Shown here in pieces: positions 36,346-49,582 of a stretch of 64,000 nucleotides of DNA. Position 1 is the first letter of the stretch, and each line of letters opens with the position of its first letter. Below the pieces are notes generated by a model. The model had not been told where the DNA came from. It ran no database searches and saw only the letters and a program-made list of their open reading frames with translations. Origin of the DNA: Struthio camelus (Eukaryota > Chordata > Aves > Struthioniformes > Struthionidae); NCBI RefSeq assembly GCF_040807025.1, contig NC_090981.1, positions 69,573,645 to 69,637,644 on the forward strand, in the 5' to 3' direction. The position numbers and the translations under genes are program-made.

Positions 36346-38371
36346 GCATGAAGAATCGTCACCAGTAGATGTAGTAGATGAGTATGTCCCTGCTCCTAAC
36401 CTGAAGATATGAAGTAAAACAACAATACTGAAATCACGTTTGTTACAGTTAATCTTACAGCTGTGGTGGGCTGCAGGGGTAGAGAGCGTGTGATTGAGCT
36501 GGTGGGTGGTCGAGCAGCACCTCGGTGTGTGCGGAGTGACTCAAGCCCCCTTCCCGTCCCCTCCCTCGCCTGGCCAGCGAGTCCTGCTGAGCAGGCGTTT
36601 GTGGCGCTGGTTCTCGCTCGCCTTGTCTAAAATGGTCCTGGAACGCAACGTGAATCTCTGCTGTCGTGGTATGTCCCAACACAATCATTCCAATATATAC
36701 TATAGCCAGTTACAGAAGAATCATGTTAAGAGTGTTTTCTTTTTTTCCCCTATTCAAACAAAAAACCAGAAGCCTTAAACACAGTGATATTTGCAAAGGT
36801 TTAAGCAGACCTTTCTCTTATTGCATGGTTTTCCGTGAATTGTTTGCAATAAATGAATCTTGCCAAGAGATTATCAGTATGGTTTGTGCGCTTCAGGATT
36901 TGTGCCCTTCAGTGTGTTTTTTGACTCTTGGAACTTTTCAGGTTTAACTTCTATAACAAAAAAGTTAAAAACAAGATTTCGACACTGAAATCTATCTTCA
37001 TAAGCCTTCAAATGCTAATTTGCTTCATTTATCTCAAACGTTATCAGATCTAAGATCAGGGAAATACCTTTGAAACCGCTCCACAGAACTCCCGCAAGTG
37101 CTGGTTGTGGTGGTGGTTGTTTTTTTACTTTGAGAAAGCTGCTTCTGAATATATATCATTCTATGGGAAGTGCTACTAATAGGATATGTTTTGGTTCGTT
37201 CTTAGGTAATATGATGAACTTCAGGAAGAAAAAAAAACATGTCTGTCTGGCTTCTTTAAGAATGGCTAGGAGAAAAAACAGATATGAAAGTATTTCTTCT
37301 GCTTTTGGTACTCACTTGCATGTGATCCATTTCACTATTTTCTCAGTATACTCTGTTTCTTGTATTTGTTGAGGATTTTATAATTAATAGCAGTGGTGAA
37401 GAATGTTTTTGAAACTGGGCAAAATGTTTGCAAGGGTATATGAAGCTAATCTAATTTTTAGTTATGCATTAAACTCTTACCACTTTTTGACAGCTGCTGT
37501 TCTGCAGATTCGGTCTGGAAGTCAGATGGGTTTTATCTGGTTCAGACGCGGTCGCAAGTAAGAAACATTTTCCAAATTAGATTTTGTCATCAGTTAAACT
37601 TTGAAACTACAGTTTTAATATTGTAGTACAACTTTAACTTGGGGAAAATCCCTCATCTCCTCAATGTAGGCTTCAGTCTTTTGTAAGCAAGACAAAATTG
37701 AGTTTTGCAAGCTGATAGTTTTAAGTGCAAATGTTCAGTCAGAGTAGTTCTGTGGGTTTTTGAGTGGTTTCTTCATTTGTTTTTAAGAGAGCAATAGGGA
37801 ATAAACGTTGACTGGAGGATGCCTCTTAGGGGATGTGGTGGACTTCTTCAGACACTTAATTTGCGTAACAGTGTATTGCTTTTTCAGAGCTTGCACCCAT
37901 GATGGCCTATGTGAAGTTAATGATGTTTATTATAGTATAATTGTAAAGCAATTATCGTGAAAAGCAGTTCTGAACCCATCTCAACTCTGCTAGGTGTCAA
38001 CGGATGTTGGATACTTGACTCTAAACACAGGCACAAGGCTGGATAGCAGTAATACTGATATGACAATATTGTGAATATTCAAATTCAGTTTAAAAGATGA
38101 ACAATAAAGCTACTAGAAAAAGCTAAGCTTCGGTGCCATTCTGGGTGACGCTGAAAGCGTTTGCAAACCGTGAGGAGCAGTGAAACGCAGCTACGGCAAA
38201 CCACTGGGAAACTGCCTGCGTTCCAGAGAGCAGCAGGCGCTATCGCGCTTTGCAGAATACTTTGACTATGTGCAAATATATGTTACTGTTTGTCCACCAT
38301 GCTGGCGTGTATCACCTTGAAGCCTTTTACGTGTCGTTGCCTACAAATACAGCCTGAGCTTAATGCCTTCT

Positions 38372-38459
38372 TACTTGCCCGATTCTTAACCACAGTTATT
38401 TTAAAGCTGTTTTCCTACCTGCCCGCCTCCTAACCACAGTTGTTTTAAAGCTATTTTCC
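38372..38459. repeat. 44-bp tandem duplication, diverged
   Basis: Two adjacent units of 44 bases share the core TAACCACAGTT-TTTTAAAGCT and the end TTTTCC, with about six or seven differences. They span 38372-38415 and 38416-38459. The divergence makes this older than the duplication at 20.7 kb. Confidence 0.88.
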
Positions 38460-38849
38460 TTGGGCTTCTGTTCCTGTCTCTTTCCTGTTCATCTCTAACT
38501 TTCCCACTCTGGTGGTGTTACTTAGATTTGAGCACAGTGCTTTCCTCTTTGTGCTGCAGTCTAACTCGCTATTTATCAGCGTTCAAGCAATAGTTTGTGG
38601 AATAAGACTGAGAGGAATGGAGGATGCAAAACAGATGCTTAACACATCTATTAACCCCATTTGATCGTCTGATCTTTAATACTGTGACAGCACCGTGGGG
38701 AATCAAAAACTTCTTTAGTAGCCCTACTGTACATAGTCTTGCTGATTTCTTTCTCAGTAGCATCTTACCATAGAGTTTTCAAAAAGTGTTCCTACCTACT
38801 TACGTTGTGTGTTGTTTTTGCTTAGTTGATTGATCACTGGGTGATCACA

Positions 38850-40017
38850 GCGTGGAGTTAAGAAGGGAAAATCGTGCCCGACCAGCCTGACAACCTTCTG
38901 TGATGAGGCAACTGGCTTGGTGGAGGAGGGGAGAGCAGGGGATGTTGTTTACTTTGGCTTTAGTAAGGCTTCCAATGCCGTCTCCTACAACACTCTCATA
39001 GACAAACTGATGAATTATGGGCTAGATAAAAGGACAGTAAGGTTGTCTGAAAACCGGTTGAACTGCTGGGCTCGGAGGGTCGTGGTCTGCAGCACGAAGT
39101 CCAGCTAGAGGCCAGTCACTAGTGGTGTCCCCCAGTGGTTGATACTGGGGCCAGTACTGTTTGTCCAGGGCATTAATGAAGTTGTCAATGGGACCAAACG
39201 TACCCTCAGAAAGTTTGCTAATGATATGAAACTGGGAGGAGAGACTGATACACCAGATGGTTGTGCTGCCATTAAGAGGGACCTTGAGAAAGGGGCAGAG
39301 AGTAACTTCATGAAATTCAACAGAGAGAAGTGCAGAGTCCTGCACCTAAAGAGGAATAACCCCACGCACCAGTACAGGCTGGGGGCTGACCTGCTGGAGA
39401 GCCGCTTTGCAGAAAAGGGCCTGGAGGCCTGTACGTTCCCTCACGGCAAAGAAGGCATCCTGGGCCACGTTAGGAAGAGCGTTGCTAGCAGGTTGACGAA
39501 GGTGATCTTTCCCCTCCGCTCAGCCCTGGTGAGGCCTCACCTGGAGTGCTGTATGCAGATCTGGGTTTCCTAGTACGAGAAACATGAGCATGCTGGAGCC
39601 AAGCATGCTCCAGGGAAGGGCCCAAAGATGATTAAGGGACTGAAGCATCTGATGCAGGACAGGCTGAGAGAGGTGGGATTGTTTAGCCTGGAGAGGACAA
39701 GGCTCGTGGGACATCCATCAGTAAATACGTGATGGAGGGGAATAAAGCAGAGGGAGCTAAACTCTTCTCAGTGGTGTCCAGTGACAGGAGAAATTGAAAT
39801 ACAGGAAATTCCACTTAGACATAAGAAAACACTTTTTTACTATGAGGGTGGTTGAACAGGGGAAGGTTGGGAAGCCTCCATCACTGGAGATGCTCTGAAC
39901 CCAGCTGGGCGCGAACCTGAGCCACACGCTGTAGTTGACGTAGCTTTGAGCAGGGCAGTTGGACTAGACAATCTCCAGAGGTCATTTCCACCCTCATTCA
40001 TTCTGTGATTCTGTTTG
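38850..40017 (+). mobile_element. 5'-truncated CR1 LINE with reverse transcriptase remnant
   Basis: This is the longest CR1 copy in the window, about 1.17 kb, sense to NEDD4L. It starts inside the RT domain (FGFSKASNAVSYNTLIDKLM, corresponding to the F-KAFDTVSH region). After an in-frame TAG near 39106 it continues to ANDMKLGGETDTP and then KFNREKCRVLHLKRNNP. The 3' untranslated part follows and ends in ATTCTGTGATTCTGT at about 40017. The catalytic FADD box reads FAND, so the first active-site Asp is replaced. Together with the stops at 39106 and 39571 this makes it dead. The 5' part, with ORF1 and endonuclease, is absent. Confidence 0.95.
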
Positions 40018-40279
40018 AGGTCAGATATACTGCTTACTGGTGATGTTCTGATTCATCACTGGATTTTTATGGGAACGTGTAATCTAAAATACTGATACGG
40101 AGCAACACAGTTACACTTTGATTTGTGTAGTGTTTTGCCAAAGGACAAATTAAGAGGATTGCATTAAGTGTACTTAATTCAAACAATTTTAAAGGGAAAA
40201 ATTTCAAAGGGCTATTGGATTTCAGTTTACCAAATAAAGCAACTTCAAGATATTTAGCGTTAAACAAATCTTGAAACTT

Positions 40280-40372
40280 ATATATATATATAAAAGTATA
40301 TATTTTATATATATAAATACATATTTATACACAAACATATATATACATGTTTATATATACACACACACATAC
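40280..40372. repeat. TA-rich and CA microsatellite cluster
   Basis: A low-complexity block of TATATATA tracts with short interruptions ends in ACACACACAC. It lies about 260 bp after the 3' end of the CR1 at 38.85-40.02 kb. Confidence 0.9.
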
Positions 40373-42611
40373 TGGCACAGCCAGATCTAGAGGAAGACAT
40401 CTGTGCATAGCCTGCATGAGACTGCTGGTTAGTATAATGAATTACGTTGCGCAGAAAATACATTGCTTACGTGAGTTCTTTCGGTGAGTGATATAAATAG
40501 ATCTGAATGTTCATGTGAATGAAGGAAAATCAAGTCTTGTACTGCAGGTCAGCAAGTCCATTAGTTTAAAATTCTTCTGCGTTCTTTTAGTTATTTCTGA
40601 AGAGCACAGGTGACCTGATTTAACATGCTTGCTGAAGTTCCTCAAGTGTATCTAGCTATATGTATGGAGTTGAACTGACTTTTTTGTAAAAACAGATTGC
40701 AGTTCACCTGCAGTATTTATTTAAACAAAAATGCAGTAAAAATATCTTGTAAGCAGATTTTTGTGAGCTCAGCGCTTTGTGATCTGAAGTTGTTTCTTTA
40801 TGGTTGTTGCTGTCATCATGTTGGACTGGGAGTTTTGAGTTCCACTTCCGAACTTCGTCGCTGGTTTGTGTACCTTTGCTCTTGTTATACTAATCTTGAC
40901 CTTTGTATCTGAAACCTGCTTAAATTTTTTCTGCTGTTTGCCTACGTATAAAACAGGCATCATGATACTGTCTCTCTAAGATGAACTCATGTCCTTGTGA
41001 AATTTTGCCTAGCGTTTCCTCTTCTCCCCCCCCCCCATGTGTCAGTCTAATCAAAGAAAGCATGGAAATCTTGCCTCTTCCTTCTACGTCCTAAGAGGAG
41101 GACTAAAAACATTACTGTAAACCATTTAATGTTTTTGCAAGTCTCTTGCTTTTCTAGAAGCTTGCAGCTGCAGACTCAGCTTGTAGAAGGGGTGGAACAT
41201 TGGGGTCAAGGAGCTGAACCAACAGCTACCATGTAGGCTTTTTTCTGTTAAACAGCCTTTTTTTTGTATAAGATGATGATTCCTGAAGTTCTCCAAGCTC
41301 TCCTATCCTTTTAATGCTGATTGATGTTTGAATCAGTTGGTACACTAATTCTGGTACTCGTTATATTTAATAAGATATTCAGTAAAATGCAATTTAATAA
41401 TTGTGTAGCGTTGTGAGATAATCGGTCTTCTAAGTCTAGCCAAAAATGGTCTTTGCTTACGATTTAAAAACTTGCTTATACAATCGTCCTATGGACTAAA
41501 GCCACTCTTCCTTTCTGCCAGCCCTCCAGACTCATCTGAAGAAAGCGTGTGTACGCTCCTCAAGCAACTGCCTCTTCCTTCTGCAGCCAGCACAGGGAGC
41601 TGACTAGTGTTCCCTTTGTTCTAAAGCTAAAAAGAATAGACCCCCCTAAACTCGGGGTGGTGTTGGGTGAAGATGAAGAAAAGTCAAGTTTCTCAGCAGC
41701 GTAATCCTAGTTTTCTCAGAATTTGGACTTTCTCGTGTTTTGCTTTCTCGCTGCACAGGAAATCCTCACATCAGTCTACTGACTTTCTCTGAACAATTGC
41801 AGGTGCTAACTCTTTGTAAACTGACCTATTTCCTACAGCCAGGAAGATCTTTGTAGCCAGATTTATATAGCGTTCTTTCCTTCCCCCAAAGCCCTCTAGG
41901 TTCAGTTGCTTCAGTTTAACCTATTTTGTCGAAGGCAGAAATCGAATCCATTTTGTTACCACACGCTGCACAAAGTAACATATTTCAGAGTGTTGTAGGT
42001 GGGATAGGGCAGTTTGAGTTTGTTTCAGTCTCAGAATTTCCAAGGTAAACAGTGATCTATAAATAAAAAGGAGAAATAACAGCTAAGTTTCCAGGTTGGT
42101 CATAACGAAGCTACCTAAAATGAGATTTTAATCTCCATGCTTGAGCCAAATAAATAGCTGGTTGTAACTAGTCACCTTTGCACTAGCTTCATTATCTGTG
42201 CTGAGTGCTGCAGGCCAGAGTAGAGATTCGGGTTCATATCTGTAATGCCTGTCCTTGTTTTTACTGTTTGACTGCAAAAGTACCACTCATAAATCTCAAG
42301 ATGAATAAGAGCACAAGATTTATTGTGTACTGTTGCTGTAGGCTTCAGAAAATAATTTTTAAATGGTATCCCCAGACGTGTCCACACACAAGTTGAGCTG
42401 TTCACTTTGAATGGTCATCATTTCTCTCCATGTCTTCGGAAAGAAAACTAACTTCTTGCTCTAGCCGTACATAATATTTGGAGGTAACGAGATGTAGCAG
42501 CGTTATATGTTTGACTGACTTTCTTACTTGGCTTATAGCCTTTCTTCCATACTGTGGTTGGTTGGTTTCTTTCTTTAGATGTAAGCAGAGATTTTAATTT
42601 GAAAACGGAGC

Positions 42612-42720
42612 GTTTGTAGGGCCGCGTTGTTCAGTCAGCGGAGCCGTCGCCCGTCCGGCAGAAGGGTGCGGAGGGAGGAACGCGTTCCCCCCCGGCAGCC
42701 TGGGCAACCTTCTGGCACTC
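42612..42720. other. Small GC-rich patch
   Basis: About 110 bp of raised CpG density (GGGCCGCGTTGTTCAGTCAG, CCGTCGCCCGTCCGGC) within AT-rich intron DNA. Function unknown. Confidence 0.3.
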
Positions 42721-45189
42721 GGATAGGAAGGACTGGGCAATGACACGGCAGGAGTAAGCACTCAGGATTGCCTCACCTGAGCACTTTTGAGGCGTGAACA
42801 GCTGGTTTCAGGTTGTTGCTCTTGTTTTTTCGAGTCATAGTATATTTGCGCACCACGATAGTGTCTCAGTTTTTCTTGGCCGCTTCTGTGGCGTTAACAG
42901 CGGGCTTTACTTACAGATGGTGTGATAAAAGTAGGATTTGTCCACCAGAATAGAATTGTGCAGCAGGCATCTCGATAAGGTACATGCATCACTTTGGTTC
43001 CCTTGAGGTAGTTTGATGTTAGGCTGTTTGATGTATGTTAGATCGAGGATAATCTGACTCTAATAATCTGTGTAAAATGCTAATGTGGAATAGCTTATTA
43101 GCATGCAGGTTTTTTCGCATGGCTCTTGGTTTAGTCCACCAACAGATCCAAGTGAAAAATCAACTTGATTTCTTTTCTTTTTGTCATCTAATTTTTCTTC
43201 TGCATATTCAATTGTTTGGAGATTAGAAGTATGCTAACGTTATTAGTCTTGCTATAGAAAATATTCCTGTGCTTTTTCAAATGGATGACAAATGTTCTGT
43301 TTTGTTTTGGTAATGCAGATCCTAGCTGGCAACTTTTCATAATACAGTGAATTAAAGAGCAATTTGTTTGGGTAATTTTCTATTTTTATTATGTTCAGCA
43401 CACCAGGGGGTGGGGTTTTTTATTCAAGATAAACAAAAAAAATTATCGAGAGTTTAAACGTTGTTATGTATTTGTTCTTTTTCCATTCTGTTTTGCAACC
43501 CTACAAGTATAATAAAGAAGACACGAGCTCTGTGAATGGGAGAACTGTGTTTGCAAGGTCTCTGGTGTGCAGGTAACTTTCCAGTGTTACCTGGTTTCTT
43601 TCATTCCATTCAGTGGAAATTTACCTCACTGACTCCTATCTTGGTTTGAAATCAAGAAAGTTTGTATTTAAGAAAAAAAAAAATGCTGTTCATGTGGCGC
43701 TTTCTTCAGGTGAAATACTAGATTGCTGTCCTTTCACCTCGTTGCCTTGGTAATGGAAATTTATTGCCTCTGAGAGTCAAACTTCCGCATACTGGTTACT
43801 ACTGTTTAGAGCACTTCTGGGTCGTCTCACTGCCTCACTTCTTACTCTTTAGAAACACTCTCTCTCTCTTTATATAAAGATCTTGTACTGAAGAAACTGA
43901 AGTGCTTGGTAAGTTGGGCTTTCGTTAACTGTTTAAAGACTGTACAATTTTATCTCGGTGATTTTTAGAGTTGTCATCAGCTGTTAATGCGACTGTCTAA
44001 TTCTAATGTGTCTGAAGTAAATGTCATGAAGGTTGTCTGGGGTTTTCATGCTACTGGGAAAATAGGTACTGTGTCTCAACGGTCCTTGACGCATTTGTCA
44101 AGGAAATTTGTCCATCTTGAGATGTTTGACTTACAGTTGATTTTTATATACCTTTCATACGGCAATAGTGGAAGAACAGGTTAAATGCTTGATGTAGCGT
44201 GTCAGCTTCTCTGTCCAAACACCGGTTTGTTGATCCAGACTTAGTGCCCTTCACACTTGCCGGCTCATTAAAAGAGCCGAGCTTCTACTCGCACACCCGC
44301 ATCGAACGCTCCGCTCTTAATGCGTGCTTTAAATGCATCACAGGCATTGCTGTCTTATAAACACAAACAGAAAGCGGACACCTACAGTTTTCCTTCTTGC
44401 CTCAGAAAGCGTGTATTGCTGTGAATTCATGTTGATATGTGTTTGGAACATACTAAGGTGCGTTCCAAACTTTATTCAAGCTGGTTTGCATGGTGCAGCC
44501 ATTTTCCTTTAGCTGATGTGGGCCAAGTTCCCTCCTCGATCATTCGGTGGCGGGGACAAGTTGAGGAGCGGCATTGCACGCTCGCAGTGGGGAGACCTGC
44601 ACGGGTTACAGCAGCAGGTTTTGCCCGTGTTTTGTCTCCTGAACTCTTCTTCCTCAAGCCTCCCAGCTCCAGGAATAGTTTAGTAATCCAGCAGCAGGAG
44701 GTGTTTGGTGGTTTGTTGTTTGGTTGGTTGATTGGTTTTTTGTGTGTGTGAATGCTTTTAATAGCAGATATTTGAAATGACTTTACTGTTAAGAGCACCT
44801 GAGGAGAGTTAACGTCTTGTTCACTTAAAAACAAAAACGTGAATCATTTACATAAATATGGCTTGTAAATCTGTAAACATATCTGCACTCTTATCTGTGT
44901 GCTGACGTGACCAGGGGTCCGTGCGTATCTGTTTGTTGCCAGTGAAGCTCTCGCTGTGTGATTGGCCTTGCTGCGCTCCACTCGGCTGGCTTGGTACCAC
45001 CTTGCTCAGCTGCGTCTTCTGTGAAACGGCCGTGTGAATTACTGATATAAAAATCTCATGATCTGTAGAAAGGTTATTCTTTAGCAAAAAAACTATGTAA
45101 CCTCTGCCACTTTTTAAGGGGAACAAGAACACATAAACTTTGCGTTAATCATTGGACAAAGCAGAAATAAATACGAATGTGCTTAACAA

Positions 45190-45690
45190 CAGAATTCAAC
45201 ATTAATATCTAACCGAGCGCTTTATGGCGCCCCTGCCCAAGCAGGCAGGGCAGGCTAAGGTTAGGCGGGAGAGGAAAGAAAGGGTGCGTGCTTAAATGGC
45301 CCGGAGAAGCGAGGCTTCGGCAGTGTTAGCGTTGTGCTGTCTGAGCGCTAACAACAAGCGGGCAGCAGCGATCCCGACGGGCGTGTAGAAGTTCGGAATT
45401 CCAGAAGCAGCGTCACAAAATTTCTTGTGAGTCAAACTACTCAAAACGACCTAGTCTCGTGGTTCTGAGACACGCTCCGCGTTCTAGTTAGAAAACCAAG
45501 CGAGATCGGAGATGTAATGTCAGTGTGGGTCTCCTTGTGTGCCCGAGGTGGCTTCAAAGGGCGGTCGAGGCAGCGTGCCCCGTGCCGCTTGGGTGCTCAG
45601 CCTGGCCGAGGAGCGGCAGCGGCTGGCGTTCTCAGGAGACCTTCCAGGCGTAGCGCCTCAAAGGCGAGGAAGCGTGGAAATGATAGAAAA
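45190..45690. other. Moderately CpG-rich region in intron 1
   Basis: CpG frequency is raised over about 500 bp (for example GAGCGCTTTATGGCGCCCCT, AGCGATCCCGACGGGCGTG, GGGCGGTCGAGGCAGCGTGC), and the region ends at a long TC repeat. No coding homology is seen. It may be a regulatory element or an alternative transcription start. Confidence 0.3.
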
Positions 45691-45721
45691 ATTCCTCTGT
45701 GGGGTGGGATTACCCTCTCAT

Positions 45722-45722
45722 T

Positions 45723-45769
<47 letters not shown>

Positions 45770-45779
45770 TTTCTTTTTT
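45722..45779. repeat. (TC)n microsatellite followed by an acceptor-like TTTTTTAG
   Basis: A TC dinucleotide tract of about 48 bases, with a single G interruption, passes into TTTTCTTTTTTAG at 45780/45781. This is a textbook-looking polypyrimidine tract and AG. Only 29 bases later there is a weak donor-like GTGAAT. I do not call an exon. Confidence 0.85.
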
Positions 45780-48529
45780 AGATGGAATTAGAGCATGGCC
45801 TTTTGAAACGGTGAATTTCAGCAGCACATAAGTTTATATTAATATATTTCTTCTGGAATAATGTTAATGGAGTACTGCTCTTAAGCTGGGCTTTATAGCG
45901 GAGAAGGGAATGAAGTTAAGAAATATACATTATTTTGGACAAGGTACAGTTTAGAAAAGCGGTATATTTACATTTTTGGTGAAATTGTTAGGCATATGTT
46001 AGAATGCCTCTGTCAGTGGCTTGACCAATGGATTCATTAGTGGATTATAACTGTTATCAAAATATCATTTGTCCATATTTTACAGAAATGGAAAGCAACT
46101 CCATTTATAACTAAGAACAAAGTTCAGGTTGTTGGTAGTTTAAGAAGAGAGGGTAACCTGGATGAGTGCGTGTGCTGTAAGTAAATGCTCCCTTCAAGAA
46201 CAAAATAACCTCATACAGTATTGCGTTTAGGAGACAACTGAAACTTTTCTGTCTTCCCAAAACTAGTGCAATTTTTTCTTTCTCATATTAGTCTCTAAAG
46301 AAACATTGCAAAACTCTTAAGACAGAAAAGGTAACTTGTATATCTTAACTGTATAAATATGTATATTTTACAAATTCTGGAGGTATTAATCCTCTGGAAG
46401 ATGTAAGAGAGCAAATGTATTTGAGTCTTTTAATGATTAAAAAAATCTCTCAAATTATATTTTGATAGAAGTGAAGGATCTGGGGGAGAAAAGTATTTCT
46501 CTTTGGTAAATATTTTCAACTGTGAGCAGAAACAGAGGAGTGCTTTTTATATATCCACTTATCAAGAACACTAAGTGATTTAAAGATGGATACAATAGAA
46601 AAGGTGCTGCTCTTATTCAACATCAGTATTGCAGCATGTCAATCATCTAGGCACCAGTTCTCTGTGATTACTAAATATATGTATAAAACGAAGAGGAAGG
46701 AATCTAGGTCGGAAGCTTCCATCAGTGTCATTGGGGAAAAGGGGACAGGAAAAGAGATCTTGTTGATCTCAGATACCCCCATCTGCGTTTCAGCGCAGAT
46801 GCTGTCAGAGCCGGTGTGACCGCGCAACCAGCCTGACAGTTGCTTCCTGTTGACGTGGAGAGTGAAGCTATGAAAACATGCAGCACTGAATAGAGTGACC
46901 CTGGAAGGCCAAGTGTTAATTTGCTGTGGGTGGATTGGGATGGTCCAGTGGGGTGCTGTGGACCACGGACGGGGTGGTAAGTGACCACCTCCTTCCAGCG
47001 CCCCCTGACTCAGGGGGATGCTCGGTAGTGTTGCTGGAGCCAGCAAACGGAAGTGAGTTTGTGCTGGCACAACTGCTCTGTGAGAGTGCGTTAGATGACT
47101 GGTTACTTACGAAAGTCTTTCAGTTAAAATATCCACCTGCCAATAAACTTTTTCCCACTCTATTTGTATATGTCAGTGATGTTGTCTAAACAGTTTAAAT
47201 GTCTTTCTGGTCAGTGGCTCATTCAATTCATGTGGTACCTCAAGCTGTGTATCTTTACAGAACTCTTCTGATTGCAGTAGCTGTATTTGCTCTGTAACTG
47301 ATGCTTGAGGAGGAGCAAGATTGTGTAGCATTGCTCAAGCAGAGCCTCTTTTCCCGCTTCTGGTTGCTGGTTTGATCAATCTCCAGGCAGTGCACTATGC
47401 AAGTGTGAAAGTGTGTGTGGTGAAATGTGGTGAGGAAACCTTGTTCTTGTGGTTCATGTTTCTAATTCTCTAATCCAGGTCCCCATGGAGCTGCACTTGG
47501 TCGTCTTTCTGCTCACAGGAAAGAGTGGTTGAGGGTAGGGGACAGCCTTCTTCAATGGCAGTGTCATCGGGTGTCACATGCACATACATAAATGCAAAGG
47601 GAATGTTTCCTGGTAAAGCTACCCTGTGTCCAGCAGTCAGCAACTTAAAGTCTCTGCATTAGAAAGTTCTTATCAAGACCGTCCATTTCATTGTCATCAG
47701 TGGACACACATCCTTTATGAATCTGCCTTCCCTAGTTTTGTACCCATTTATTTGTTTAGCTTTCAGAACTTCCAGTGATGGTGAGAAAGTTAGCTGAATT
47801 CAAAGAGAAAAGATCTTCCTTACTTTGAAACCTGTCATTTCGTAGTATTGACGTTTTCAGTCTTCTGTAATGATATGATACAAACTGTTGTGTGTTTACC
47901 TTTTCCAAATAGCTTGTGACTTTATGCACTTCTTTCAAATCTTCTTTCAGCTGTCTGCTTCTTAGACTGAAAAGTGTGGACCTATGTTGTACAGAAATCT
48001 TTTGATAAGTCTGATCATTCTTAGCAAGTTAAGATTTGTAGGTAGGATCCATAGATTTTATTGGACCAGTTTTATTACACTACTTGCAATTGTAGTTGGA
48101 AAAAATAGGCAAGCTTTTTCAATCTAGGACACCAACTGCATGTCTCTCCGTGCATCCTTCAGCTTCATGGCACACAGTCTCCCATGCATAGGATCCCAAC
48201 CAGACCCATAACTCCACAGCAGTTATATTGCTTCCCCTTACTCCAAATTAGTATCCTCATCCTCTAGTATCCTCTACTTCTATCTGGGTTTTTCCTGGGA
48301 TTGCATAAAGTCAGCTTTTTCCAAGATCAGTTAAATGTTCTTGAGTGTCCAGGCTTGGTTCCACATGCATTTCTTTGCATGGGAGTACTGGCTTTTAAGC
48401 AGCTACCTCCATCTACCCTTCATCTCTGGCTGTCCGTTTCTTCCTCCCCTTATCTTCAGTTTTGTTGGCATGCTGTTTGTGGGCTGCGTTGGCTCAAGGT
48501 ATTCACCTAGCTACAAAGCAACGGGGCGC

Positions 48530-48548
48530 GGGGGGGGGGGGGGGGGGG
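48530..48548 (+). repeat. G19 homopolymer
   Basis: Nineteen G bases preceded by GGGGCGC, the longest G run in the window. It is a likely G-quadruplex former, and its assembled length is uncertain. Confidence 0.9.
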
Positions 48549-49582
48549 AGCAGTTTAGGTTGGCACTTTCCACTGAAAGAAATGTACATGTAAACATGGC
48601 CTTAATCTCAACAAGCATAAGTACTACTTAACTAAAGATTAGCTCAGGCTCAAAGCTGAGAAGGGATTCCTTTAATTTGGCATTTGGATCCTGAGTCTCC
48701 TGACTCAGTAATTTTCCACGTTAAGTGATCTTGTTCTGACTGCTCTCAGTCATTGTGTCCTGGGCTTACAAGAAGGAAACAAACCAAACTCTGAATTTTC
48801 TTTTCTTGAACAGCCTTTTAAAAGAAGGGAGGGTGGGATCCTGTGCCAAGTAGTTGATGTTCTCTGTTTAAAGTCTCTCTTTGTGCCTAGCCGGCAATCC
48901 TTTATCTGATTTTTGATGGACAATGAGGTGAGATTACCTCTCTATTGCTGCAAAAATTTAACTGCTTCCTCTACCTAGGGACAGTATACTCGGAGGCAGA
49001 TGGACAAATTGAGGCACAAGGAGCAAGCATAAGAATATAAAAAATGTTCCTGCCCTTCAGCCATGCTGTTCCCCCCAGGTAGCGCTCTCAGCTGAGGAAG
49101 TGGAAGGTCAGGGGAGTACAGGTTTGAGGTGTCTGCCTATGCACAGCCTGGGAAGCTGGGAGCTGCTGCTGGTACCTGCTATCAGTGGTGATATTTGAGC
49201 AAGCTTAATTTGGGAACCCTTTACCTGTGTAATTTGAGGATTCTCCCAGTCCCATGAGCTGGAATATTCTTTTAATGAACTTTCTGGTATATGTGTGCAC
49301 TTGGATGCATCTGTGTTGTTATGCTGTGTTTGAGAACACCTTTAAGGTGAACTGATGCGATAAGTTCTGTGCGTTGCAAGAGACTTATTTTACAGACAAG
49401 CTATCTGAGCTACTATTCATCTGATTCAGAATACTGCATATTAAGTGGCATGCTTTTGCAAGAGTTATGTAGCTTCTGGTTTAAAACTTGTAAATCAATT
49501 TAAAACTTGTAAATTTTAAAAATAGATCCTGAGATCTATTTGCACACCACTGCAAACAGGTCTTTGCTAGTTGGTCCAGACC

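Noticed and set aside
45810..45840. CAGCAGCACATAA resembling the start of U6 snRNA
   Set aside because: The match stops after about a dozen bases and the rest of U6 is absent.
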